Source of the DNA: Gordonia effusa NBRC 100432
GTDB lineage: Bacteria > Actinomycetota > Actinomycetes > Mycobacteriales > Mycobacteriaceae
Direction: 5' to 3'
Assembly (NCBI RefSeq): GCF_000241305.1
Contig: NZ_BAEH01000035.1
Location: 1 to 64,000, forward strand
DNA length: 64,000 bases
Part shown: one piece after another, positions 7,926 to 16,437 of the stretch
Layout: each line of letters opens with the position of its first letter
Numbering within the stretch: position 1 is the first letter of the stretch
The notes under the pieces: model-generated
The model's database searches: none
Seen by the model: the letters and a program-made list of their open reading frames with translations, nothing else
Told to the model about the DNA's origin: nothing
Position numbers and translations under genes: made by a program

Positions 7926-9077
7926 TTAATCCGCCGACAGCGCCACTGACGTTATGGGATCGGCGTATAAGACGCTGAGGGCCACTACGATGGCCGCACC
8001 CTCCTGCACCCGCAATCCGAATCTCGACGGACACAGTTCCAATGGCCACGGCGTATGGCTCGCCGCGTCGAATGCCGCTTGAATCGGCGCGAGCCCACGC
8101 GGATGTCCGGCGAATGCGTCACCAGCTACGACAATCGAATCCGGATTCAGAACATCACGCATCATCGCCAAAGACTGGCCGAGTACCCGCGCGCGTTCGT
8201 CGAGCAATTCATGATCTTCGGGCGTCTGGCCTCGACGCAGCGCAGCGGCCTGCAATACCTCCGACCCGATGACATCCTGCAACGTCGTCGACAATGGCGA
8301 CCGCTGCTCAGCCTGCGCACTCAACAGCGGCGCGTCGACCGGCAGGTACGCGATTGTCCCCGCTCCTCGAGCGGGTACCCGCACCTTTCCATCGAATGTT
8401 ATTGCCATACCTACAGTTTCACGCGCGTAGCAGAAGAGCCCGGTACCGCCGCCATCCCGCGGATAGCCGAGGAGCAGTTCGGCGGCGGCCATCGCCTGCA
8501 CATGCTCGCATACCGACACCGGCACACCGAGCGCGTCAGTAAGCCTGCGCCCCACCGGAACTCGGTGCCAGCCCAACACCGGATGGTCCACAACGCCGGT
8601 GTGTTCATCCACGTCGCCGCCGAGTGCCAGGCCACCCCACATCAGCCGTCGTCCACTGAAGCGGTCTGCCAATTCCTTTAGCTGGGCCGACAATTGACGG
8701 ATCGCGTCGTCTCCATCACCGTCCGGCGTGGCCACCGCGTGACTGTAGAGAGTTCGCCCGCCGATGTCGGCGATCGCAAGCAGCGTGCGCTTGGCACCGA
8801 TATGCATGCCCGCGACGCATAATTTGTCGCGGTCGGTGGTCAGTGGATTCTTGGGACGTCCGATGCTGCCCGGGTCGACTAGGTCGGGCCGCTCCACCGT
8901 TAGGCCCACCCGTGTCAGTGCGTGCAGTTGCCGGTTCACCGTCGCGGCCGACAGGCCGGTGGCAAGCACCAACTGATCACGAGTAATTGGTCCGCCGGTA
9001 CGGACAGCTTGAAGAACAGCGGCAGCGGGCACCGAACCCACGTGCAACTCGGCAGCAACGACACCGGAACGGGACAT
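7926..9077 (-). CDS. ROK-family transcriptional regulator
   Basis: A 383-residue protein. Residues about 15-70 form a winged helix-turn-helix (AAAVLQAVRTGGPITRDQLV, then ATGLSAATVNRQLHALTRVG). The rest is a ROK/ASKHA sugar-kinase-like fold with GMHIGAKRTLLAIADIGG, WGGLALGG and GAGTIAYLPVD. The CxCGxxGCxE zinc signature of typical ROK repressors is absent; only ARETVG remains at that place, so metal binding and sugar phosphorylation are doubtful. ATG 9077 is chosen over further-upstream starts because TAGATT lies 7 nt before it (leaderless pattern). It is divergent from the SDR at 9111 with 33 bp between the starts, so it may control that gene and itself. The ligand is unknown. Confidence 0.85.
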   Translation of the reverse strand: MSRSGVVAAELHVGSVPAAAVLQAVRTGGPITRDQLVLATGLSAATVNRQLHALTRVGLTVERPDLVDPGSIGRPKNPLTTDRDKLCVAGMHIGAKRTLLAIADIGGRTLYSHAVATPDGDGDDAIRQLSAQLKELADRFSGRRLMWGGLALGGDVDEHTGVVDHPVLGWHRVPVGRRLTDALGVPVSVCEHVQAMAAAELLLGYPRDGGGTGLFCYARETVGMAITFDGKVRVPARGAGTIAYLPVDAPLLSAQAEQRSPLSTTLQDVIGSEVLQAAALRRGQTPEDHELLDERARVLGQSLAMMRDVLNPDSIVVAGDAFAGHPRGLAPIQAAFDAASHTPWPLELCPSRFGLRVQEGAAIVVALSVLYADPITSVALSAD

Positions 9078-9084
9078 GGCCCCG

Positions 9085-9104
9085 AATCTAGCAGTGACTA
9101 GGCT
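9085..9104. promoter_or_regulatory. overlapping divergent leaderless promoters (ROK / SDR)
   Basis: On the minus strand TAGATT (9090-9085) ends 7 nt before ATG 9077. On the plus strand TAGGCT (9099-9104) ends 6 nt before ATG 9111. Both fit TANNNT -10 boxes of leaderless transcripts. CTAGCAGTGACTAG between them is a short inverted repeat that could be an operator. Confidence 0.6.
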
Positions 9105-9110
9105 AGTTTC

Positions 9111-9899
9111 ATGACCGCTGGCTATTCTGACGATCCATCTGCAATCAGTGCTGACGTTAACCCTTCCGATCGTAAGGTCGCCGTGGTAACGGGAGCCAGT
9201 TCGGGTATTGGCGAGGCCACCGCGCGACTGCTCGCCGCGCAGGGATACCACGTGGTCGTCGGCGCACGACGCCTCGACCGCATCCAAAAGTTGGCTGATG
9301 AAATCGGCGGCAGCGGCTATTCGCTCGACGTCACCGACGAGCGGTCGGTGACCGACTTCATCGCCAAACTCGACCGCGTCGACGTTCTCGTCAACAATGC
9401 CGGCGGTGCGAAAGGCGTGCGCTCGGTCGCCGACGCCGACCTCGACGAGTGGCGCTGGATGTGGGAAACGAATGTCCTTGGCACATTGCGCCTTACCAAA
9501 GGTCTACTGCCCGCGCTGATCGCATCTGGTGACGGCCTGATCGTGACTATCACCTCGGTTGCCGCGCTTGAAGCGTATGACAACGGCGCCGGCTACACCT
9601 CGGCGAAACATGCTCAGGCTTTGTTGCACCGAACGCTGCGACTCGAACTACTTGGGCAGCCGGTTCGGCTGACGGAAATCGCGCCGGGCATGGTCGAGAC
9701 CGAGTTCTCCCTTGTACGCCTCGGCGATCAAGCCAAAGCCGACGCGATCTATCAAGGCCTGACGCCGCTGACCGCCGACGACATCGCCGAGGTCGTCGGC
9801 TTTGTGGCGTCCCGCCCGGCACATGTGAATCTGGATCAGATCGTCATCAAGCCGCGCGATCAGGCGAATGCGCGACGAAATATCAAGAACAACAAGTAG
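9111..9899 (+). CDS. short-chain dehydrogenase/reductase (classical SDR)
   Basis: A 262-residue NAD(P)-dependent oxidoreductase. It has TGASSGIG (about residues 28-35), GARRLDRI at the end of beta2 (Arg suggests NADPH), NNAGGAKG, TSVAAL with the catalytic Ser and YTSAKHA with Tyr and Lys. The order and size match the YdfG/serine-dehydrogenase-like subgroup that oxidises short hydroxy acids. The N-terminal 20 residues are extra. The substrate is not deducible. It is transcribed divergently from the ROK regulator and followed by repeats. Confidence 0.9.
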   Translation: MTAGYSDDPSAISADVNPSDRKVAVVTGASSGIGEATARLLAAQGYHVVVGARRLDRIQKLADEIGGSGYSLDVTDERSVTDFIAKLDRVDVLVNNAGGAKGVRSVADADLDEWRWMWETNVLGTLRLTKGLLPALIASGDGLIVTITSVAALEAYDNGAGYTSAKHAQALLHRTLRLELLGQPVRLTEIAPGMVETEFSLVRLGDQAKADAIYQGLTPLTADDIAEVVGFVASRPAHVNLDQIVIKPRDQANARRNIKNNK

Positions 9900-9921
9900 T
9901 TTGGCGCGGAGGGATGGTTGC

Positions 9922-10014
9922 GGGGTCTCGATACACCTCGTCGCTAACGCTCCTCGGCACTCGACCAGCGAGAGCGGCACCTCGTCGCTAACGCTCCTCG
10001 GCACTCGACCAGCG
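9922..10014. repeat. interspersed repeat, copies 2 and 3 in tandem
   Basis: CACCTCGTCGCTAACGCTCC, continuing TCGGCACTCGACCAGCG, occurs at 9934-9970 and again at 9978-10014 (44-bp period). The first copy is preceded by the same GGGGTCTCGATA as the copy at 7724-7772. The pair lies between the SDR stop and the L,D-transpeptidase stop, so the ROK/SDR pair is bracketed by related repeats. Confidence 0.8.
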
Positions 10015-10048
10015 GTGGAGGGCGCACCCTTCATATGGTCGGCGTCCG

Positions 10049-11284
10049 CTACCGCGGCACCGGCGCGCCCTTCGGCGTCGCGGGCGCGCTCTTCGACGGT
10101 GCCTCACCCTTGACCGCCGACCAACTCTTCCAGGTCTCCCAGCCCACTGCCCAGTCGTAGATGTCGCCGTCGGCCTCCGACAACTGGATACGAGTGCCGG
10201 TGACCTCAACTGGATCGCCGTAGATCGCGGTGGCGAAATACTGCTCAGCATTGGCCAGGGATAGGTTGATACATCCGTTGGTGACGTTCGAAGCACCTTG
10301 CACGCCAACGGTTTCCGGGTTGGCGTGGATGAACTCGCCGTTATTGGAGATCCGCACCGCCCACCGTTCGCGGATATTGAAGTATCCCGCAGCTGGGTTG
10401 CTCATGTAGAAATCGGCGTGCTTCTCGCTCACCACGTGGATACCCGACCGGGTCACGTTGCGGTCGACGTCGCCCTGCCCGTAACTACACGGCAGCGTCA
10501 TCAATGTGGCACCGCCCCGAACCACCACGATCTGATGGGACGACGCGTCGGCCTTCACGATTTGCGACCGTCCGATGACGAAGTCGCTCGTCACATCGCT
10601 GTCCCCGTAGGCACCGCCGCCGAATTTGAGCCCATAGAACTTGGCCGTCACATGCACTTTGGTGCCCGGTTCGAAGTAGTCACGGCTGCGCCAGTGGATC
10701 CGCGACCCATTGTCTTCACCCAGCCACGCCCAGCTGCCCTCGGTATGCGGGGTTGTCGTGACAGTCAGCGCGTTCTCGACAGCCTCTTTGTCGTGAACCG
10801 TCCCGTCGAATTTCAGGATGATGGGGGCCGCGATTCCGACTTCCTGCCCGTCGGCGATATTCACCACGACGCCGATCTTCTCCTTCGGCGCCAATGTCGT
10901 GAATGAACCGTCCAGCTTGCGCGGCACGCGGTCATAGCCAACCGCGCTCCCCGACCACGTGTATTTGGTGCCGTATCCCAGCGGCACATCGACCGTGAAA
11001 GTCGTCCGATCATCCGACAGCGAGCCCGGAACCGCCCGCCCCGCGGCGTTGAGCAGCTTCACATCCGGGTTGAGCACACCGCCGCCAGCCGTCACCGAAA
11101 ACTTCTCGGTCGGGTTGGGTGGCGCACTGTCCAGTGCGGGCGAGAAAGTCAGTGTGACAGTCGGTTGACGAGGTCCGTCCGACTTTTTTGGCTTGGAATC
11201 GGTCGCACACGCAGCCGCTGCACCGGCCACCGCGAGCCCGGCTGCGGCGAGTACAGCACGCCGTGTCGGCCCTTTGGCATTCAT
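10049..11284 (-). CDS. L,D-transpeptidase lipoprotein, LprQ/LdtMt5-like
   Basis: A 411-residue lipoprotein: Arg-rich start, hydrophobic helix and lipobox AGAAAAC (Cys about residue 26). Two Ig-like domains (about 40-250) precede a YkuD catalytic domain (about 255-380). It forms 3-3 cross-links between meso-diaminopimelate stems in the wall. The catalytic segment is HANPETVGVQGASNVTNGCI with the nucleophilic Cys. The common SHGC reads TNGC, so the His next to the Cys is Asn; I recall LdtMt5 as an unusual Ldt here. Position near murB and deoC matches M. tuberculosis Rv0483 (lprQ). TAAACT plus 7 nt before ATG 11284 suggests a leaderless message. The C-terminal 30 residues are Pro/Ala/Lys-rich. 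Confidence 0.92.
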   Translation of the reverse strand: MNAKGPTRRAVLAAAGLAVAGAAAACATDSKPKKSDGPRQPTVTLTFSPALDSAPPNPTEKFSVTAGGGVLNPDVKLLNAAGRAVPGSLSDDRTTFTVDVPLGYGTKYTWSGSAVGYDRVPRKLDGSFTTLAPKEKIGVVVNIADGQEVGIAAPIILKFDGTVHDKEAVENALTVTTTPHTEGSWAWLGEDNGSRIHWRSRDYFEPGTKVHVTAKFYGLKFGGGAYGDSDVTSDFVIGRSQIVKADASSHQIVVVRGGATLMTLPCSYGQGDVDRNVTRSGIHVVSEKHADFYMSNPAAGYFNIRERWAVRISNNGEFIHANPETVGVQGASNVTNGCINLSLANAEQYFATAIYGDPVEVTGTRIQLSEADGDIYDWAVGWETWKSWSAVKGEAPSKSAPATPKGAPVPR

Positions 11285-11368
11285 TCGACAGAGTTTACCG
11301 GCGTAGCGCGCGATACATGCGGTGGTAATTATGCGTGTGGCGTAGCCGACAGTCGACGACGCCGGGCA

Positions 11369-12058
11369 TCACTCGTCGGCGAATCCGTCGAGCACCGCCC
11401 GCGTCCCTGACAATCCGAGTCGCGTCGCACCAGCTTCGATGAGGTCGGCGGCGAATTCCGCGGTCCGGATGCCGCCACTCGCCTTCACCCCGGTCCGGTC
11501 GCTGACCGCGGCGCGCATCAGCCGCACCGCCTCGACACTCGCGCCGCCGGCCGGGTGAAAACCGGTGGAAGTCTTCACAAATCCGGCACCCGCTTGCTCT
11601 GCCCGACGGCATACCTCGGTGACGGTATCGGGACCGGCCAGCGACAACAGTGCCGCCGATTCGATGATGACCTTCAATACCGCCGCGTCGCCGAGCGCCT
11701 CGCGGACCGTCAGGATGTCGGCGAAGACCTCGTCGAAACGTTGGTCGACAGCAGCACCGACGTCGATGACCATATCGACCTCGCGGGCGCCCGAATCAGC
11801 CGCGAGACGCGCCTCAGCCGCTTTGACCAGTGAATGGTGTTTCCCCGACGGAAACCCGGCGACGACACATAACACCTGATCACCGGTATCGATAGGCAGC
11901 GCAGACGGTGACAGGCACACGGCGTAGGTGCCGAGTTCGGCCGCTTGCGCAACCGTGGCTTCGACGTCGGCACGCGTTGCTTCCGGCTTGAGCAAGGTGT
12001 GGTCGACCAGCGCGGCGACGTCGGATCGAGTCAAGGAACGGGGGGTTGGCGAAGTCAC
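11369..12058 (-). CDS. deoC: deoxyribose-phosphate aldolase
   Basis: A 229-residue class I aldolase splitting 2-deoxyribose-5-phosphate to glyceraldehyde-3-phosphate and acetaldehyde. [10 protein letters not shown] lies near the N-terminus, VIDVGA and KVIIES in the middle, the Schiff-base Lys in FVKTSTGF and the second Lys in [12 protein letters not shown] 12058 is chosen because the conserved sequence begins a few residues later and a longer start would run into the divergent purU. Only 26 bp separate the two starts. It occupies the Rv0478 position of the mycobacterial neighbourhood. Confidence 0.95.
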   Translation of the reverse strand: MTSPTPRSLTRSDVAALVDHTLLKPEATRADVEATVAQAAELGTYAVCLSPSALPIDTGDQVLCVVAGFPSGKHHSLVKAAEARLAADSGAREVDMVIDVGAAVDQRFDEVFADILTVREALGDAAVLKVIIESAALLSLAGPDTVTEVCRRAEQAGAGFVKTSTGFHPAGGASVEAVRLMRAAVSDRTGVKASGGIRTAEFAADLIEAGATRLGLSGTRAVLDGFADE

Positions 12059-12084
12059 GGAGTCGAGCTTGACACACTGACTAG

Positions 12085-12984
12085 ATGACCGCCGCCGACG
12101 CCCCGCAAAACTCGCACGCCGATGCGGGAGATCGATACGTATTGACCCTGGGCTGCCCCGACCAGACCGGCATCGTCGCGCGGATCTCGGCATTCCTCCT
12201 CGACGCCGGCGGCTGGATCACCGAGGCCGCCTATCACTCCGATCAGGAAACCGGCTGGTTCTTCACCCGCCAGGCGGTACGGGCTGATTCGATTACGCTG
12301 TCCTTCAACGAGTTACGCGCGCGGTTCGCCGAAACGGTTGCCGCCGAATTCGGCCCGCGAACCGACTGGAAACTGACCTCCACCCGCGAACCGAAGAAGG
12401 CGGTGCTGCTCGTCAGCAAGGACAGTCATTGCCTGATCGACCTCCTCGGGCGCGCCAACCGCGATGAGTTACCGGCGCAGATCAGCGCGGTCATCGGAAA
12501 TCATGCCGACCTCGGCGAGCTATGCACCAGTTTCGGTGTGCCGTTTCATCACATACCGTTCGGCGACGACAAGGCGGCTGCTTTCGCCCAAGTCTCCGAC
12601 ATCGTCGACGCCATCGACCCCGACGCCGTGGTGCTGGCACGGTTCATGCAGATCCTGCCCGCCGACCTCTGCGAACGCTGGTCGGGGCGCGCCATCAATA
12701 TCCACCACAGCTTCCTCCCGAGTTTCGTCGGAGCCAGGCCCTATCACCAGGCTTTTGCCCGGGGCGTCAAACTGATCGGCGCAACCTGTCACTATGTGAC
12801 CGCAGAACTCGACGCCGGGCCGATCATCGAACAGGATGTCACCCGCATCGACCACACCGATTCGACGGCCGACATGGTCCGGCAGGGCCGCGACATCGAG
12901 ACCCTGGTGCTCGCCCGCGGCGTCCGCTGGCATCTGGAAGATCGGATCTTGGTACACGGCCGCAAGACCGTGGTGTTCAACTAA
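12085..12984 (+). CDS. purU: formyltetrahydrofolate deformylase
   Basis: A 299-residue enzyme hydrolysing 10-formyl-THF to formate and THF, balancing one-carbon pools and supplying formate for PurT. The N-terminal ACT domain (about 17-95) opens with [16 protein letters not shown]. The C-terminal formyltransferase fold has [26 protein letters not shown] (catalytic Asn-His region), GARPYHQAF and the [10 protein letters not shown] segment with the catalytic Asp. Length is normal. The stop overlaps by 4 bp the stop of the convergent DUF2993 gene. Confidence 0.96.
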   Translation: MTAADAPQNSHADAGDRYVLTLGCPDQTGIVARISAFLLDAGGWITEAAYHSDQETGWFFTRQAVRADSITLSFNELRARFAETVAAEFGPRTDWKLTSTREPKKAVLLVSKDSHCLIDLLGRANRDELPAQISAVIGNHADLGELCTSFGVPFHHIPFGDDKAAAFAQVSDIVDAIDPDAVVLARFMQILPADLCERWSGRAINIHHSFLPSFVGARPYHQAFARGVKLIGATCHYVTAELDAGPIIEQDVTRIDHTDSTADMVRQGRDIETLVLARGVRWHLEDRILVHGRKTVVFN

Positions 12985-13724
12985 GACCTAACCAGCTCGC
13001 GAATGGCCGGCAGCCGCAGCGTCGGACGCGTCAGATTGGCCGCGATGACAACCTGCTCACCGCTCGCCGAGAAGTCGACGCCGTCGTCGCCGACACTGAT
13101 CTGCTCAATAGCGGCGTATCGCTCGACAGCGGTTCGCAGGGTCTTGCCGATGTCGTCGACGATCGCCTGCGCGAATTGTGTCGGCAGCCCAAAAACCAGC
13201 GTTTGTACCCGGGTCACCGCGAAATGGAGACCGCTGTCGTTGAGTTCGGGTCGGACGGTCACCGTCATGGGTACCGACAACACCGGAGTGCGGGCGACGA
13301 TATCGACCCGGACGCTGCCATCGCGGGCGCTCCCGCGAATGCCGGTCAGCCGATGTGGCGACGAACCGAAAAGCTCACGCTCACTGACGAATTCGACGAT
13401 CCGACGGTACGGCAGGTAGCCCCGACAACTGACCGCTTCCATCCTCGACGCCGAATCATCACCGGTGATGCCGACAATCCGCACCGACACCGCCACATCG
13501 CCGGGCACAGTTTGGGTGACAATCTCGACGGCGCTGATCGACCGCGAAAGTGATTGCCAGACAATCGATTTTGATCCGAACGACATCGTGGTCGGCAGAC
13601 CCGTGACCTCATGGCATCGCCGCTGCACGGCCTCGGCCACCTTTGCCCGCGCGACACCTTCTACGGTGAGCAGCACGCCGCCGATGAAAGCGACCGCGAG
13701 TAGCAGCGCGACGAGCAGGGTCAT
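12981..13724 (-). CDS. DUF2993 (LmeA-like) lipid-binding membrane protein
   Basis: A 247-residue protein with one N-terminal membrane helix (about 1-22) and a long extracytoplasmic beta-rich domain. The repeated GLPTQFAQAIVDDIGK ending and GDDGVDFSASGEQVVI match DUF2993, the family of mycobacterial LmeA, a periplasmic phosphatidylinositol-binding protein needed for lipomannan elongation. A paralogue lies just upstream at 13771-14796 and shares the GIPSDFAQGIVDQVSK and TGVEFAVAGDNVSL segments. TAAACT with 6 nt before ATG 13724 suggests a leaderless transcript, so it may be transcribed separately from the paralogue. The lipid ligand is not deducible. Confidence 0.85.
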   Translation of the reverse strand: MTLLVALLLAVAFIGGVLLTVEGVARAKVAEAVQRRCHEVTGLPTTMSFGSKSIVWQSLSRSISAVEIVTQTVPGDVAVSVRIVGITGDDSASRMEAVSCRGYLPYRRIVEFVSERELFGSSPHRLTGIRGSARDGSVRVDIVARTPVLSVPMTVTVRPELNDSGLHFAVTRVQTLVFGLPTQFAQAIVDDIGKTLRTAVERYAAIEQISVGDDGVDFSASGEQVVIAANLTRPTLRLPAIRELVRS

Positions 13725-13770
13725 CGCAGCAGTTTAGACGCAGGCAACCGATACCCGACGAGCTGAGCGA

Positions 13771-14796
13771 TCAGAACAGGCCGGAGCAGCTTCCGCTCGG
13801 GCTCGACACGTTCTGCTTGAGGCTGACATTGTCGCCGGCGACCGCGAATTCCACTCCAGTGTCGGTGACCTTGAGCGTGGTGAACTTCACCGTGTCGAAC
13901 ATCGAATCGAACATCGACTTCGATACCTGATCGACGATGCCTTGGGCAAAGTCGGATGGAATGCCGATGATGGACGCCGCGTTCGCTTCGACCACCTTGA
14001 ATGAGATCTTGCCGTCGACGACTTCGGGTTTCATCGTGACCGACACCGGAATGGGAATGAAGGCCAGCACGTATGTCGAATCGATCTTTATCGTGCCGGC
14101 GGCGGAATTGCCCTCAATCTTGCTGATCTGGGCATTGCTCGTCGAAATTCCGGTGTCACCCGGTGTCGTTGTCGACGACGTGCCGAAGCCACCCGTCTTC
14201 GACAACTCCATCACCCGCGCGAACGAGAGCGATCCGTTGCCCGCAATCGATCCGACCTTGGACGTGTCACCTTCCTGCGACAGATTGTCCAGGCGCATAT
14301 GGAGCTTGGTACTCGCGTGGGCATCATCCTTGGTGTCGACCTGGACAAATGGGATATCACCTGAAATCCATTGCAGCACCATCGGTTTCCCACTCAGCGA
14401 GACGTCGGTCTCCGAGCCGGTGAATTCGCTAACCCCTTGCGAGATACAGTCTTTGACTTTATGCCGCGTATAGAGTTCGAAGCTGGCGAATCCAATCACA
14501 AGCAGTAGCACCACACCGACACTGACCAGACCGATGATCTTGCCCAGATGCCGCTTAGCAGGTGCTTCGGTGGCCACCGGCGAACCCTCGAACTGACCCG
14601 ATGGCGGCGGCGTTCCGAACGCTTCACTCGGAGTGTCGAAGCTAGCCGTCGAGCCGACCGGTACGAAGTCATCGTCGGCGGCCTTGGGCATCTGCGAGTA
14701 CGCACGCGCGGACGGATCGGTGACCGGGGGTGGCAGTTGCGTGGTCTCCGGTGACTTATCGGCGTCGGCGGACTCGTCGCGTGGTTCGTCGGTCAT
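13771..14796 (-). CDS. DUF2993 membrane protein, Rv0479c-like
   Basis: A 341-residue protein: an acidic, Pro-rich cytoplasmic head (1-85), one membrane helix (about 88-108) and an external DUF2993 domain (about 115-330) with VSEFTGSETDVSL at its start and IPSDFAQGIVDQVSK near its end. By size and position next to the Rv0480c-like nitrilase it matches the membrane protein Rv0479c. The C-terminus has a Cys four residues from the end. AGGAG lies about 12 nt before ATG 14796. It likely binds a lipid or envelope precursor outside the membrane (inference from family). Confidence 0.85.
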   Translation of the reverse strand: MTDEPRDESADADKSPETTQLPPPVTDPSARAYSQMPKAADDDFVPVGSTASFDTPSEAFGTPPPSGQFEGSPVATEAPAKRHLGKIIGLVSVGVVLLLVIGFASFELYTRHKVKDCISQGVSEFTGSETDVSLSGKPMVLQWISGDIPFVQVDTKDDAHASTKLHMRLDNLSQEGDTSKVGSIAGNGSLSFARVMELSKTGGFGTSSTTTPGDTGISTSNAQISKIEGNSAAGTIKIDSTYVLAFIPIPVSVTMKPEVVDGKISFKVVEANAASIIGIPSDFAQGIVDQVSKSMFDSMFDTVKFTTLKVTDTGVEFAVAGDNVSLKQNVSSPSGSCSGLF

Positions 14797-14841
14797 GTTC
14801 CGGCGGTTCTCCTCATATGGCGCTGGGTGCGCCGGGGTCGG

Positions 14842-15639
14842 TCAGCTGATCGGTCTGCGGTTCGCGAGGACCCCGAGCTGCTCACGTGCCTTGGCCACGG
14901 TCGACAGGTCCACATCGACTACTACTGTGGCGCCCGTCTCACCGAGGGTCGATACAACGGTACCGAATGGATCTGTGAGCTGACTAAACCCGATCCCCGT
15001 TGGAGCCTTGGCCCCGCGTATCTCCTCGTCATCGGGCAGGGCCTGGCCGACCGCGGCCACATACGACGCGCAGTCCAGTGCGCGGGCGGTGGCAAGAGTC
15101 TGCCACTGATGCAGTTTGCCCGGTCCCGAACCCCACGACGTCGGGACGACGATCAACTCGGACCCACGTGCGGCAAGGGCCACGAATTGATCCGGAAAGC
15201 GCAGGTCGTAGCAGGTAGCCATACCTACGGTGTGTCCTTCGACCTCGACGGTGACCAGTTGATCACCCGGCGCGACCGTGGAGGATTCGGCAAAACCGAA
15301 CGCGTCGTAGAGGTGAATCTTGTGGTACCCGGTGCGAGTGCCGTCGGGGCCGGTGATCAGCAGGGTATTGAACACCCGGCCATCGTCTGCCGGCGTGAAC
15401 ATCCCGGCGATGATGGTCAGGCGGTGACGAGATGCGAGGTCGGCTACCGCGCTGGCCCACGGGCCGTCGAGCGGCTCGGCGATCGGGTGGAGCGGAACCC
15501 CGAACCGGCACATCGTCGCTTCTGGAAAAACAACGAGGTTGGCCCCCTGAGCTGCGGCTTCCTCAACTTCGCCAGTCAGCGTCGTCAGGTTTGCGGCCGG
15601 ATCGGCGCCGCTGGAGATCTGAGCCAAAGCGAGACGCAT
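14842..15639 (-). CDS. carbon-nitrogen hydrolase (nitrilase superfamily), Rv0480c-like
   Basis: A 265-residue amidohydrolase with the full Glu-Lys-Cys triad: FPEATM, YHKIHLYDAFG and ATCYDLRFP. DAFGF and SWGSGPGKLHQW are typical of the NIT/deaminated-glutathione-amidase-like branch, so a repair amidase role on deaminated glutathione-like or omega-amide compounds is possible. ATG 15639 fits relatives that begin MRxALAQ, with TTAGGG about 9 nt upstream. ATG 15669, which overlaps the previous stop as ATGA, is the alternative. Downstream on the same strand are the two DUF2993 genes. Confidence 0.9.
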   Translation of the reverse strand: MRLALAQISSGADPAANLTTLTGEVEEAAAQGANLVVFPEATMCRFGVPLHPIAEPLDGPWASAVADLASRHRLTIIAGMFTPADDGRVFNTLLITGPDGTRTGYHKIHLYDAFGFAESSTVAPGDQLVTVEVEGHTVGMATCYDLRFPDQFVALAARGSELIVVPTSWGSGPGKLHQWQTLATARALDCASYVAAVGQALPDDEEIRGAKAPTGIGFSQLTDPFGTVVSTLGETGATVVVDVDLSTVAKAREQLGVLANRRPIS

Positions 15640-15665
15640 GTCATTCACCCTAACTCGACGTCCGG

Positions 15666-16367
15666 TCATCTCCCCGGGGCGACGACATCCCAGGGCACGG
15701 TCAGAATGTTGTCCCGGGTGGTGCGCCGGCCCGTCTCGACCGGCACGCCAGCGGCCCGTAGCAGTCGAGTCGCCTCACGCCAACGAATCCGCTGTCCGAA
15801 TGACGCGTGCGAGGCAGCCATCTCCCAGCACCGGTCGGCCTCGGTGAGCAATTGGTGAATACGTTCGCCGGGGACATTGCGGTGAATGAGTGCCTTCGGC
15901 AGTCGCGGCGCGAGTTCGGACGGATAACCGGTGTGTTCGGGCGCCCAGCTCAGGGTGAGGGTCCGCGGACCGTCGGCGTCGAGCAGAATCCAGCAGCATC
16001 GTCGCCCGATCTCGTCGCAGGTCCCCTCGACAATGACACCGCCCGGGGCGAGTGCGTCGCGCATCTGCTGCCACGCACCGGCGACCTCGGCCTCGTCGTA
16101 CTGCCGCAACACATTGAAGGCACGTACCAATTGCGGTCGCAGACCGGCCAATTCGAATCCGCCGACCGCGAATTCGACATCCCCGACGTCGGGGACCACG
16201 CGGTCGGGGTCAATCTCCAGCCCAGTCAGCCGCAGCGTCGGGTGATTGACGCGTAACCGCGCGGCCATTTCGACGGCCGTGTCGGGACGACCGCCATAAC
16301 CCAGATCGACGGCCATCGGTATCGAGACCGAGTTCAACGCGGCGGCCACCGCCGGACTCGACGCCAT
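15666..16367 (-). CDS. class I SAM-dependent methyltransferase, start uncertain
   Basis: From ATG 16367 the protein has 233 residues. AVDLGYGGRPDTAVEMAARL is motif I (Gly-rich SAM loop), GLEIDPDRV the acidic loop and ALAPGGVIVEGTCDE motif post-II. The frame stays open upstream of ATG 16367 and encodes RITRGTTNINRLRRVDRW, which I remember as the conserved N-terminus of this family. Between the upstream in-frame stop and ATG 16367 there is no ATG, GTG or TTG, so the true start may be the ATT at 16436, right after the DUF2505 stop. The substrate is unknown. Its end overlaps the alternative nitrilase start by ATGA. Confidence 0.8.
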   Translation of the reverse strand: MASSPAVAAALNSVSIPMAVDLGYGGRPDTAVEMAARLRVNHPTLRLTGLEIDPDRVVPDVGDVEFAVGGFELAGLRPQLVRAFNVLRQYDEAEVAGAWQQMRDALAPGGVIVEGTCDEIGRRCCWILLDADGPRTLTLSWAPEHTGYPSELAPRLPKALIHRNVPGERIHQLLTEADRCWEMAASHASFGQRIRWREATRLLRAAGVPVETGRRTTRDNILTVPWDVVAPGR

Positions 16368-16437
16368 CCACCGATCTACTCGCCGGAGCCGGTTGATATT
16401 GGTGGTGCCGCGGGTGATGCGCCCCGAAGGGCGAATC

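Noticed and set aside
12522-13553. 343-codon frame overlapping purU and the convergent DUF2993 gene
   Set aside because: Arg/His-rich reading across two recognisable genes on both strands; no motif.
14827-15858. 343-codon plus-strand frame opposite the nitrilase gene
   Set aside because: The opposite strand encodes a complete Glu-Lys-Cys nitrilase; this frame has no recognisable features.
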